Of a DNA stretch of 64,000 bases, positions 32,901 through 41,439 are shown piece by piece. Below the pieces are notes generated by a model. That model worked only from the letters and a program-made list of their open reading frames with translations. It was not told the origin of the DNA and made no database searches. Position 1 is the stretch's first letter. Each line of letters opens with the position of its first letter. The position numbers and the translations under genes were made by a program. This DNA comes from SIG607 sp045605385 (GTDB lineage: Bacteria > Bacillota > Clostridia > Oscillospirales > Acutalibacteraceae): NCBI GenBank assembly GCA_045605385.1, contig JAZUPW010000017.1, positions 62,001-126,000 of the forward strand. The letters run 5' to 3'.

Positions 32901-32967
32901 AGTTATTCCTCCAAACTGTGTTTCATACAAACACACTTTTTTGCCTTGAATATAATAAAGTATTACT

Positions 32968-32996
32968 ATTTTATCATAGCATACTAAATAAATCAA
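32968..32996 (-). promoter_or_regulatory. Promoter of hom-lysC-asd
   Basis: TTGATT (32991-32996), 17 bp, TAAAAT (32968-32973). No riboswitch or T-box is seen between it and hom. Confidence 0.7.
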
Positions 32997-33109
32997 CCGA
33001 AAATACAAAGATTTTCGGTTGTAGCAAAGAATTCAAAATTTTTTATTATATTTTGTTTATTTTAACGAAAAGTGTGTGTCACACGCGCACACAAAAAAAT
33101 TGTACGGTT

Positions 33110-34147
33110 TTAAATAACTGAAAACTTATAAGAAGTTTTACTGTAAAACTTTTCGTCTTTTTTTAGCACGGGTGAAGGAAAATACGAAAATTCCGTTGCA
33201 TTCGGGAATCCTTGTGTTTCAAGGCAAAGTCCGTAATGTTTAGGATAATCAACCATACCTTTTCCACCCTGTAAATCAAGGAAATTTCCTGTGTATATCT
33301 GTACTCCGGGCTGATCTGTATAGCATTCAAGTTTAATACCTGTATCTTCACTTACAACTTCAGCAGCCTTTTTGTAAACACCCTTTTGCATAGAAAGTAC
33401 AAAGTTATGGTCTATACCGCCGCCAGAGTTTATAACTGCATCTTCACCGTTTAATCGTTCTCCCAAATTTGCAGGAGTTCTGAAATCCATACCTGTGTTT
33501 CTCACAGGGACAATTTCACCCGTTGCAAGACAATTTGCATCGCTGTTACAAAAAGCTTCGGCATTAATCTGCAATATATGATTATAAATATTCTTTTCAC
33601 TTAAAGCACCGTTTAAATTAAAGTAAGCATGGTTGGTAAAGTTCACAACGGTATCTTTATCGGTAACAGCAGAATACTCTAAAGAAAGTTCATCATCTTT
33701 TAGTTCAAAAGTTATAGAAAAGTTAAGTGTACCGGGATACCCTTCTTCCATATCGGGACTTTCATAAGAAAGCGTTAATTTTTCGCCTTCAACAAAGGCA
33801 GAAAATAACTTGTGATTAAAACCTTCTGCGCCGCCGTGAAGATGATTAGGCCCGTTATTTGTACAAAGGTTGTAACTAATTGAATTAAGTGTAAATTTAC
33901 CCGCTTCAATACGGTTTGCAAAACGGCCAACGGTAGCACCTATATATCCAACGTCGCCTTCATAATAACTAACGTTATCAAAGCCCAATGCAATATCGGT
34001 TAACACACCGTTTTTATCGGGCACGTTGAAAGCAACTATATGTGCGCCGAAATCGGTAACGTAAACCGAAGCGTTTTTGTTTTCAAGAATAAAAAGTTGT
34101 GCTTTTCTTCCGTCAGACAAGGTTCCGAAATCTCTTACAGAAATCAT
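33110..34147 (-). CDS. galM: Aldose 1-epimerase (mutarotase)
   Basis: A 345-residue mutarotase that interconverts alpha and beta anomers of galactose or glucose. The family motifs are present: GRFANRIEAGKF, the NNGPNHLHGG segment, VVNFTNHAYFNL with its catalytic His, and YTDQPGVQIYTGNF. The catalytic Glu lies in LCLETQGFPNA near the C-terminus. The ATG at 34147 follows GGAGG. It lies downstream of an AraC gene on the same strand (76-nt gap). Confidence 0.94.
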   Translation of the reverse strand: MISVRDFGTLSDGRKAQLFILENKNASVYVTDFGAHIVAFNVPDKNGVLTDIALGFDNVSYYEGDVGYIGATVGRFANRIEAGKFTLNSISYNLCTNNGPNHLHGGAEGFNHKLFSAFVEGEKLTLSYESPDMEEGYPGTLNFSITFELKDDELSLEYSAVTDKDTVVNFTNHAYFNLNGALSEKNIYNHILQINAEAFCNSDANCLATGEIVPVRNTGMDFRTPANLGERLNGEDAVINSGGGIDHNFVLSMQKGVYKKAAEVVSEDTGIKLECYTDQPGVQIYTGNFLDLQGGKGMVDYPKHYGLCLETQGFPNATEFSYFPSPVLKKDEKFYSKTSYKFSVI

Positions 34148-34222
34148 ATTTTATTCCTCCATTAACAACTATCATACGTGTTTAATAATACAACGATTTG
34201 TGTATATTTTCAAGTTTTAATT

Positions 34223-35077
34223 TTAAACGGTCAAACCACTCATTTTTTTGAAATATTCTTCACGGTAAACAGACGGACTTTTACCGTATTTTAATTTAAA
34301 ACATTTCACAAAATATGAAGGTGTCTTAAAACCGCAGAGTTCACCAATATCCTTTATAGACTGTGTAGATTGAATAAGCAAATTTTTAGCAAAAAAGAGG
34401 CGAGACTCTATAACATACTGATTAGGAGTTGTCCCCATTTCCTCTTTGAATATCCTGATAAAATAATTCTTGTTAAGCGAAAGATAATCGGCTATTTTTT
34501 CCACAGTTAATTCTTTTTCATAATTGCTATTAATATAGTTACACGCTTTTCTGACGTACAAAGTTTGATTTTTCACCTTTTCGAAACTGCGGCGTTTGTA
34601 TTTAACCGCATCGCTCATTAGTAAAAGTAAAAATTCAGTTATGTAAGAATCAAGCAATTGTTTATCCACCATATTCGGCGGCGAACTTTTTGAGATTTTT
34701 TCATAAAGTAAAACAAGCTCTTCGCTGTGAGACGGATAGAAAACATTTGGCATGTTATTCAAAAGTTCTAAATCATAAACATTTTGCTGAGGAGTATTAC
34801 TGTTGCGGTAATACTCCTTATGTTCTGTTTCGTTTTCTCCCGAAAAATCTACCGTGAGCATATACATATTATAATTGCCGTCACCCGTAATAGTTTGTCC
34901 CGGTTTTTTAAAAATCATTGCGCCCTTTTCTATATGATAATATATACCGTCTATGTATATATCGCGTTCCCCACCCATATACAAATCAAACTCATAATCT
35001 CTTACAACACGGCAATCCTTTTGATTATTTGTTAAAACAAAACGCATACATTGCAAAATCTTTGGTGCAAAAAACAT
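34223..35077 (-). CDS. AraC-family transcriptional regulator
   Basis: A 284-residue regulator with an N-terminal sensor domain and C-terminal paired helix-turn-helix motifs (LTVEKIADYLSLNKNYFIRI; the second with CGFKTPSYFVKCFKLKYGKSP). I chose the ATG at 35077, placed 7-9 nt after GAGGAGAG. It is divergent from the amino-sugar operon starting at 35241, which it probably controls. The shared 163-nt gap is very AT-rich, with a -10-like TATAAT but no good -35 toward the operon, as expected for an activated promoter. Confidence 0.87.
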   Translation of the reverse strand: MFFAPKILQCMRFVLTNNQKDCRVVRDYEFDLYMGGERDIYIDGIYYHIEKGAMIFKKPGQTITGDGNYNMYMLTVDFSGENETEHKEYYRNSNTPQQNVYDLELLNNMPNVFYPSHSEELVLLYEKISKSSPPNMVDKQLLDSYITEFLLLLMSDAVKYKRRSFEKVKNQTLYVRKACNYINSNYEKELTVEKIADYLSLNKNYFIRIFKEEMGTTPNQYVIESRLFFAKNLLIQSTQSIKDIGELCGFKTPSYFVKCFKLKYGKSPSVYREEYFKKMSGLTV

Positions 35078-35240
35078 TGTAACTCTCCTCAAAAGTGTTG
35101 ATTATTATATTAATCATAGCATATATACAAAAAATTTACAATACAAAGTGTATTTTATTATATAATCGTGTCAATTTTATTTCTTGTTACAAAAAGCAAA
35201 AAAATATATAATTAAATCACAAAACATAAAGGTGGTTAAT

Positions 35241-36188
35241 ATGAAAATTAAAAAAATATTTTTAGCCGCCGATTCGGGCGGTAGCAAAACCGAATGGGTA
35301 GTAATAGACGACAGCGGAACAACAATCACACAGATAAAAACAAAAGGCTTAGCGGCAATTAAAGAAGGAATTTTACCGGTAAAAGAAATTGTTAGTGAAG
35401 CCTATGAACAGATAAAAGCCTACGGCAACATTGAAAGCGTTTACCTTTCGCTTGGAGGACCAAACGTCAATGAAGTCGAAAACGCTTTAAAAAACTTGTG
35501 GAATCACAGTAATATAAAGGTTGAACGGGAAGCCAACGGAAATGCTATGCTAAATGCTGCAAAAATGCTCGGTTGTAACGCAGTTGTTATGTGCGGAACA
35601 GGAAGTGTTGCTATTGGCGATACAAAAGTGGGAAGAAAGTTTTGCGGAGGTTGGGGTCCCACCTATGCCGACGGGGGCTCAGGCGGAGGTTTATGCACCG
35701 ATGCGCTTAAAATATTTTTACGTTCGCTCGATGGTTTAGAGCAAAATAGCAGTTTAAATAGAATCTTTTCTGATATTACAAAAGGTCTTAACCTAAATGT
35801 TTTTGAAGATAGAATGGAAGCTAAAAAACGTGCTGTTGAATTAGACCGCAGAACCTTGGCTTCATTTGCTCCACAAATTTACAAAGCAGCCGTTAATGGC
35901 GATCATTTTGCTTTAAAAGTTTACGAAAATGCAGCAAAGGAAATCGCCAATATGGCGTTTAGTGTTTCAGATAACACCGAAAACGACAATGTGTTATTAT
36001 GCGGAGGTTTTTTATCAAACAGTCCCCTTTTGCTAAATATGGCAGAAAAGTTCTTTTCACAAAAAAGCAAAGCAAATATTACTTATAACCAACGCTTCAG
36101 TCCTATTGTTGCTGCCAAGGTTGCTGTTTTACAAAAAGAAAACATTAAAATCAGCAAAACACTGTTTGAAAAACTGTTAAATAACTGA
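35241..36188 (+). CDS. BadF/BcrA-type sugar kinase, probable N-acetylglucosamine kinase
   Basis: A 315-residue ASKHA-fold kinase. The phosphate-1 loop AADSGGSKTEW, phosphate-2 region VVMCGTGSVAIG, GGWGPTYADGGSGGG and adenosine motif NVLLCGGFLSNSP are visible. It matches eukaryote-like N-acetylglucosamine kinases that phosphorylate GlcNAc (or ManNAc) at O6. The next gene, nanE, supports an N-acetyl-hexosamine substrate. The ATG at 35241 follows AAAGGTGG; a longer upstream frame lacks a ribosome binding site. Confidence 0.85.
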   Translation: MKIKKIFLAADSGGSKTEWVVIDDSGTTITQIKTKGLAAIKEGILPVKEIVSEAYEQIKAYGNIESVYLSLGGPNVNEVENALKNLWNHSNIKVEREANGNAMLNAAKMLGCNAVVMCGTGSVAIGDTKVGRKFCGGWGPTYADGGSGGGLCTDALKIFLRSLDGLEQNSSLNRIFSDITKGLNLNVFEDRMEAKKRAVELDRRTLASFAPQIYKAAVNGDHFALKVYENAAKEIANMAFSVSDNTENDNVLLCGGFLSNSPLLLNMAEKFFSQKSKANITYNQRFSPIVAAKVAVLQKENIKISKTLFEKLLNN

Positions 36189-36202
36189 AAGGAAGAAAAA
36201 AT

Positions 36203-36883
36203 ATGAACAGTATTATTGAAAGTATAAAAAACGGTTTAATTGTATCTTGTCAGGCACGACCCGGCAATCCTTTGAAATCACCTGATATTATGGCGGCGAT
36301 GGCGTTGGCTGCCGAAAAAGGCGGTGCTGTAGCTATACGCGCAGATGGACCAAGAGATATTTCTGCTATAAAAAGACTTGTACATATACCCGTAATCGGT
36401 ATTTATAAAACCGAGCCCTCACCCGATATTCCATATATAACCCCTGATTTTGAACATGCAAAAGCAATAGCAGATTTAGGTGTAGAAATAATTGCAATAG
36501 ATGCTACGCTTCGCCACCGTCCAAACGGTGTAGACGTTGCTGAACTTATAAAGCGAATTAAAGAGGAATTAAACGTGCTTATAATGGCCGATATTGCAAC
36601 CTTTGAAGAAGGCGTTGCCGCAGCAAAGGCAGGTGCAGATATAGTTGCAACAACACTCAGCGGATACACCACTTATTCGCCTTTTAAAGACGAACCTGAT
36701 CTTGAACTTGTAAAAAAACTTAAAGAAGCTATAAATGTTCCTATAATTGCAGAAGGCCGTTACAATTCACCCGAAAAGTTAAAAGAAGGCATAGATGCAG
36801 GTGCTCATGCTGTGGTAATCGGCAAATCAATCACAAACGTTACCTTCAGCACTGAAAGATTTATTAAAGAAGCAGGATTATAA
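36203..36883 (+). CDS. nanE: N-acetylmannosamine-6-phosphate 2-epimerase
   Basis: A 226-residue TIM-barrel enzyme converting ManNAc-6-P to GlcNAc-6-P in sialic acid/ManNAc use. Family motifs are the early IVSCQARPGNPL, AIDATLRHRPNG, MADIATFEEGVAAAKAG and IIAEGRYNSPE. The length is normal. It is 14 nt after the kinase and co-transcribed. No nanA lyase or nanK is seen in the window, so the source could be ManNAc-containing glycan rather than sialic acid. Confidence 0.93.
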   Translation: MNSIIESIKNGLIVSCQARPGNPLKSPDIMAAMALAAEKGGAVAIRADGPRDISAIKRLVHIPVIGIYKTEPSPDIPYITPDFEHAKAIADLGVEIIAIDATLRHRPNGVDVAELIKRIKEELNVLIMADIATFEEGVAAAKAGADIVATTLSGYTTYSPFKDEPDLELVKKLKEAINVPIIAEGRYNSPEKLKEGIDAGAHAVVIGKSITNVTFSTERFIKEAGL

Positions 36884-36901
36884 TATTTAAGGAGAAAAGA
36901 T

Positions 36902-38920
36902 ATGTGTCTTGATTTTAAAAATTTCAATACAGGTACACTGTTTTTATGCCGTACCGCCGAAAATTTTCCCGTTGGATATGCCGAAAAAAGTTTTGAAGAT
37001 ATGAAAAATAATCTTCACTTTGATTATGCCGCCCTTTTGGAAACCTGGAATTGTGCTGACGGTGTACTTTGGAAGAGTGATAAATTTCCAAGGAGCAGTT
37101 ATTGGAAAAACGAAGATCGCGACCCAATTGAAGAATGTTTTTTAGCTGCTGATAAATATGGTATTGCTTTTTTGACCGAAGCAGGTATGATGCACGAAGA
37201 GTTTATGTTATCGCACAAAGAAGGTATGCAGACAAGCTATTCGGGAAATGCAGTAAGATACGGCAGAATAGGACTCTCTCCTTCCTGCCCATATACTCTT
37301 GAGTATTTTATAAAGAAATACGATGCTATGATTGATAAGTTTTCTCATCATAAAAGTTTTAAAGGCGTTTGTATGCCCGCAGAAAACGGAATATATCTTT
37401 CTTATGATAAATACACTAAGGAAGCCTATAAAAACACCTTTGGTAGCGATTTGCCTTCTCCCGAAGAAATAGCAACAAATAAGTCATTGGAAAATCAAGT
37501 TTTCCGTTTTTTAGAAAAACAATTTCTTACTATGTACCAAAGCCTTGCAAAACATATAAAAGAAAAATACAATTTACCATTAATGCACTACCCAATTGAC
37601 AAAATTAGTGAAGACAGCTTTATGCAACCGTATTGGCCTCACCCAAACAAAAACATTGCTGTTATAAATCAAGTTAAAGAATTAGGTTTGCTTAATATGC
37701 AGCTTCATCCACCTCTTTATCCAAACCCATATTTCTTTAAATTGGAAACTGAATATCTTTTAGCAAACTCTGACGGTATTCCTTGTGTGGCAGATACTCA
37801 TTTTTATCATGAAATGGCGGCAGGAAGACTTCCCGATACTACTCCAAAAAGAATAGTGGACAGTATATTATCAACCCTTACACCGTTTGGTATTTCATTT
37901 TTTTGCTACGGATTTATGGCAGAAGAACTTCCTCCTTGGAAAAACGCATTGAAGCCGAACGTACCTATTTTTAGCGTTTACGGAGAAACAAACACGGTGA
38001 AATCGCGTCGTGAAATGTGTCTTAAAGGTATGGATTTTGTTGAGCAACTGCGACCTATGATGGAAAACACGTTACACGCCGCCAACTGTGCCATTTACTT
38101 TCCTGAAGAGTTGAATAACGAGTATATGTACAGTAGCTATGCCTCAGAACATATTTTCGGTCTGCACGAATTATTAAATGCAGCCGCAATTCCGGTAAAG
38201 ATTACAGCAACAATTCCCGAAACCGAACAAGAACAAAAAGTCTTAATAATGGATAACGTTCCCAATATATCTTCCCCCGATTTACAAAAACTAAAAAATT
38301 ACTTAGCAAACGATGGCAAATTGATAATAATTGGAAAATGTTGTAAGGAAATAGAAGAAATTACGAGTCTAAACATATCAATTTCAAATTCAAGACTTGT
38401 AAAATCCCCAGACTCACCTGAATATAATAATCTTCTTTTTAAATTGCCGCTTGATGGAAAACATTATTATGAAACACATGGAAAGCCTTTGTTTTATTAC
38501 GATGACGGTACTCCGGCAATAACCGAAAAAGAAAACGTACTTTTCTTTGGTGCGTCTGATGAAATAGGAAGATTCAGTCAATACAGAGATTTTCGCCTTG
38601 CTAATTGGTGGAAAGAATATTTATTAAGCCGAAACCTTACAACAGGGGTTGAGTTCCATAACAAATATTCCGGTTCAAAAGACCTGCATCAATTTGTCAG
38701 TTGCGACGTTTATGAAAACGAACACAAAAAATTGTTATTTATACGCAACTTTGGCGTAGAACAACGATACTCTACACTTACTTGGGATTTACCGAAAGAT
38801 TTCAACGTTGTTAAAGCTTTATCAGACGGCAAAAACTTTAATTTCGAAAACGGCAAGGAATTACCGATATTCGAACATTTTATTGCGGTTTATGCCGAAA
38901 AAACATATAATTTTAATTAA
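36902..38920 (+). CDS. Putative TIM-barrel glycoside hydrolase-like protein
   Basis: A 672-residue cytosolic protein without a signal peptide. The first 400 residues look like a barrel hydrolase (HFDYAALLETWN, FKGVCMPAENGIYLSYDKYTK with a candidate acid in PAEN, and GIPCVADTHFYHEMA). Next comes a Rossmann-like trimerisation/amidotransferase-like segment (SSYASEHIFGLHELLNAA, LQKLKNYLANDGKLIIIGK) and a C-terminal beta domain. This layout recalls GH42-type enzymes, but I cannot name a family. Its place between nanE and the acetyltransferase gene suggests it acts on an amino-sugar glycoside. Confidence 0.55.
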   Translation: MCLDFKNFNTGTLFLCRTAENFPVGYAEKSFEDMKNNLHFDYAALLETWNCADGVLWKSDKFPRSSYWKNEDRDPIEECFLAADKYGIAFLTEAGMMHEEFMLSHKEGMQTSYSGNAVRYGRIGLSPSCPYTLEYFIKKYDAMIDKFSHHKSFKGVCMPAENGIYLSYDKYTKEAYKNTFGSDLPSPEEIATNKSLENQVFRFLEKQFLTMYQSLAKHIKEKYNLPLMHYPIDKISEDSFMQPYWPHPNKNIAVINQVKELGLLNMQLHPPLYPNPYFFKLETEYLLANSDGIPCVADTHFYHEMAAGRLPDTTPKRIVDSILSTLTPFGISFFCYGFMAEELPPWKNALKPNVPIFSVYGETNTVKSRREMCLKGMDFVEQLRPMMENTLHAANCAIYFPEELNNEYMYSSYASEHIFGLHELLNAAAIPVKITATIPETEQEQKVLIMDNVPNISSPDLQKLKNYLANDGKLIIIGKCCKEIEEITSLNISISNSRLVKSPDSPEYNNLLFKLPLDGKHYYETHGKPLFYYDDGTPAITEKENVLFFGASDEIGRFSQYRDFRLANWWKEYLLSRNLTTGVEFHNKYSGSKDLHQFVSCDVYENEHKKLLFIRNFGVEQRYSTLTWDLPKDFNVVKALSDGKNFNFENGKELPIFEHFIAVYAEKTYNFN

Positions 38921-38933
38921 GAGGTGTTAATAG

Positions 38934-39758
38934 GTGTATACTAAACAATACTTTATTGATGAATTTAAACGTTTGGGATTAAAACCTTCGGATACAGTTT
39001 TTGTGCATTCTTCTTACAAAAAAATAGCAGGAGACGTAGGAGTAGATGGCGGAGCTCAAACAATTCTCGATGCCTTTATTGAATATTTTGGAAAAGAAGG
39101 CTTAGTTGTGTTCCCTGCTATGAGTTGGAAATTAGGTTATCTTGTTAATGATGAGGGTATAACCAGAAATCCTGCTTTAGGCGCCGCAGAAGGCTTTTAT
39201 GAGTACGGTAATCATTTTGATGTAAAAACAACAACCTGTTCTTATCTTGGAATACTGCCCGAACTGTTTCGCCAAAGAGAAGGTGTTATACGTTCTATTT
39301 GCCCTTGTTCATCTGTTGCGGCTTTCGGACCCGATGCCAAGGAATTTTGCGACGGTCATCAATATGCCGAAACTCCGCTTAACTGGAATTCACCATGGGG
39401 TAAGCTATACGAACGTAAAGCAAAAATATTGTTTTTAGGCACAGGTATGTCTTGCAACACCTTTATGCACGTAATTGAAGAATATGCAGAAGTGCCAAAC
39501 TTACTTGCACCGTATATCTGGAAATATACCGCAACCGACTATAGTGGAAATACTTATAACATTGAATTTAAACGACACGAGCCCGGACACAACCATTACT
39601 ACGAAAAAGTTGAAGACGAACTTGTAAAAAACGGTATTGCACAGCACATAACCTTTGGCTCGGCGAAATCACATTTGGTTGATGCATTTTTAGAAACAAA
39701 CTATATGTCTAAAAGGCTTAAAGAAACCCCAACTCTTTTTATGCACGAATACAATTAA
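38934..39758 (+). CDS. AAC(3)-family N-acetyltransferase
   Basis: A 274-residue protein of the aminoglycoside 3-N-acetyltransferase fold. It shows VFVHSSYKKI near the start, SICPCSSVAAFGPDA, the substrate-loop TPLNWNSPWGKLYE and the late HEPGHNHYY. Members acetylate an amine using acetyl-CoA. It starts at GTG 38934 after GAGGTG, 13 nt after the glycosidase-like gene. Because it ends an amino-sugar operon, the natural substrate is more likely a free amino sugar than a drug (inference). A strong terminator follows. Confidence 0.85.
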   Translation: MYTKQYFIDEFKRLGLKPSDTVFVHSSYKKIAGDVGVDGGAQTILDAFIEYFGKEGLVVFPAMSWKLGYLVNDEGITRNPALGAAEGFYEYGNHFDVKTTTCSYLGILPELFRQREGVIRSICPCSSVAAFGPDAKEFCDGHQYAETPLNWNSPWGKLYERKAKILFLGTGMSCNTFMHVIEEYAEVPNLLAPYIWKYTATDYSGNTYNIEFKRHEPGHNHYYEKVEDELVKNGIAQHITFGSAKSHLVDAFLETNYMSKRLKETPTLFMHEYN

Positions 39759-39760
39759 TA

Positions 39761-39802
39761 AAAAACATATCCGCTAAACTCCACGTTAGCGGATATGTTT
39801 TT
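39761..39802 (+). terminator. Terminator of the amino-sugar operon
   Basis: A perfect 17-bp stem (core CATATCCGCTAA / TTAGCGGATATG) with loop ACTCCACG and a T-rich 3' flank. Confidence 0.88.
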
Positions 39803-39930
39803 TATAAATAATTTAAGTTATTAAAAAATTAGAAAAATTTTATTAATCTTCTTTAATTTACCACTAATATTAAAAAATTCACTGACAATAATACTATTGC
39901 AAGCGCAAAACAGTGAAGGAGTGAAAAAGA

Positions 39931-40116
39931 ATGGCTAAACACGTAGTTCCTGAAGCAAAAGATGCTCTTAATCGTTTTAAGATGGAAGCTGCTAACGAAG
40001 TAGGCGTAACTCTTAAGCACGGTTATAACGGTGACCTTACTTCTAAGCAGGCTGGTTCTATCGGCGGTCAGATGGTAAAGAAAATGATCGAATCTTATGA
40101 AAACAGCATGAAATAA
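39931..40116 (+). CDS. Small acid-soluble spore protein, alpha/beta type
   Basis: A 61-residue SASP that binds and protects spore DNA. The conserved motifs are visible: ALNRFKMEAANEVGV in helix 1 and GSIGGQMVKKMIE in helix 2, with Glu-Val at the germination protease site. The ATG follows AAGGAGTG. A sigma-G promoter would be expected; an AATACTA-like -10 lies at 39890, but the -35 is poor. This gene supports endospore formation. Confidence 0.94.
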   Translation: MAKHVVPEAKDALNRFKMEAANEVGVTLKHGYNGDLTSKQAGSIGGQMVKKMIESYENSMK

Positions 40117-40133
40117 ACGCTTATAAGCGAATG

Positions 40134-40174
40134 TGTGCTCCATCTGTCAAATAGATTGATGGAGCGCATTTTTT
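40134..40174 (+). terminator. Terminator of the SASP gene
   Basis: An 11-bp stem (TGTGCTCCATC / GATGGAGCGCA, one G-T pair) followed by six T. Confidence 0.83.
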
Positions 40175-40206
40175 AAAAAGCTTTCTTTACAAAAAGAGGT
40201 GAAAAT

Positions 40207-40431
40207 ATGTTTGATAAGATATGTCTTGCTTTAATAATTATTGGTGCGCTGAACTGGGGAAGCGTAGGTTTATTTCAATTCGACCTTGTAGCATGGCTTT
40301 TTGGCGGAAGCGCTTCTATTGTAAGCCGAATTATTTATATAGTTATCGCTTTGGCAGGTATATGGTGTATATCACTGCTTTTCCGCAAAAACGACTCTTG
40401 CGAAGTTCCCCACACCCACAGAGCAGATTAA
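40207..40431 (+). CDS. DUF378 small membrane protein
   Basis: A 74-residue protein with two membrane helices. It carries the DUF378 signature IGALNWGSVGLFQFDLVAWLFG after helix 1, then IVSRIIYIVIALAGIWCISLLF. The family has no known function. The ATG at 40207 follows AAAGAGGTG. It follows the SASP gene but is separated from it by a terminator. Confidence 0.85.
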   Translation: MFDKICLALIIIGALNWGSVGLFQFDLVAWLFGGSASIVSRIIYIVIALAGIWCISLLFRKNDSCEVPHTHRAD

Positions 40432-40515
40432 TATATATAATGGACAAATCTGCAAAACGTAATACAAATAATAAACATTATTTTTATAACGCATTAAAAA
40501 AATATGCTATGAACT

Positions 40516-40552
40516 AACCACTTGGTACTTAAAGTTTTAGTACTGAGTGGTT
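40516..40552. terminator. Bidirectional terminator overlapping the ComEC-like 3' end
   Basis: A 13-bp stem (AACCACTTGGTAC / GTACTGAGTGGTT, with G-T pairs). It contains the stop codon of the minus-strand metallo-hydrolase and ends the DUF378 transcript on the plus strand. Confidence 0.75.
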
Positions 40553-41439
40553 ATTACTGTGCCTTCATCTTTTAAATTAAACTCAACGGTACCGTCGTAA
40601 TCGGTTCGGTAAATATTAGCGCCTACATAATAAAAGTTATCAAGCACTTCCCTGTGCGGATGCCCGTAAGAATTATTTTTACCAACAGAAATAACAATGT
40701 ATTCGGGACTGCATTTTTTAAGAAATTCAACAGTATTAGAGGTACTGCTTCCGTGATGTCCCGCTTTTAGAACGTCACAATCAATATCTATATTAGATGA
40801 AAGAAGTTTTTCTTCAATATTTTCCTCAGCATCTCCCGTAAACAGAAAACGGTTATCTTTATATTCCGCCATTACAATAAGAGAACGGTTGTTTTCTTCT
40901 TTAGAAGTAGTATCGCAATATAAAACGGTAAGATTTATTTCACCGACCGTTATAACCATTCCCTGTTTGGCGTTATGAGTTTTAATGCTCTTTTTATCGC
41001 AAAGCACAGTAATATCTTTTGAATATTCAACAGCGCTTTCATCGGTACCGCTTGGTTTTGGAAGCACCGCATTTTCAATTATAAAACTGTTTGCAATATC
41101 GTAAAAAGCATCACAATGGTCACTATGAAAATGGCTTAATATAACGGCATCAAAGCCCTTAATACCTTTTCTTTTGAGTGTTCTTACAATATTACTGTCA
41201 GATTCTCCCGTATCTATAAGCGCAAAACGGCCGTTACTTTGAATTAAAACGGCATCGCCTTGCCCTACGTCAATGAAAGAAACTATTTCAGCCTCATTGT
41301 CAACAGATTCATAAATGCCGAATATTTCACGCCAAGACGGTATAAAAGAACTTTCAACAAAAGTAATTAAAAACAGAACTGCGGCAACTAATGATATAAC
41401 CGCGTTTATGACGTTTTTATAAAGTGATTTATTCTTCAC
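40537..41439 (-). CDS. ComEC/Rec2-like metallo-beta-lactamase-fold hydrolase
   Basis: A 300-residue protein: one N-terminal membrane helix (VINAVISLVAAVLFLITFVE), then an MBL-fold domain with metal motif ILSHFHSDHCD, FTGDAEENIEE and KAGHHGSSTSNTVEFL. It resembles the C-terminal nuclease-like domain of ComEC standing alone, on the outer face of the membrane. It overlaps the end of the ftsK gene by 11 nt, so the two are probably translationally coupled. The substrate is unknown. Confidence 0.85.
   Translation of the reverse strand: MKNKSLYKNVINAVISLVAAVLFLITFVESSFIPSWREIFGIYESVDNEAEIVSFIDVGQGDAVLIQSNGRFALIDTGESDSNIVRTLKRKGIKGFDAVILSHFHSDHCDAFYDIANSFIIENAVLPKPSGTDESAVEYSKDITVLCDKKSIKTHNAKQGMVITVGEINLTVLYCDTTSKEENNRSLIVMAEYKDNRFLFTGDAEENIEEKLLSSNIDIDCDVLKAGHHGSSTSNTVEFLKKCSPEYIVISVGKNNSYGHPHREVLDNFYYVGANIYRTDYDGTVEFNLKDEGTVITTQY

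Noticed and set aside
38934..39758. Aminoglycoside resistance gene
   Set aside because: The fold matches AAC(3), but the operon context is amino-sugar metabolism and there are no mobile-element signs around it. Resistance is not supported.
40440..40517. A 25-codon ORF after the DUF378 gene
   Set aside because: No ribosome binding site, AT-rich low-complexity sequence, and it ends in the terminator hairpin.
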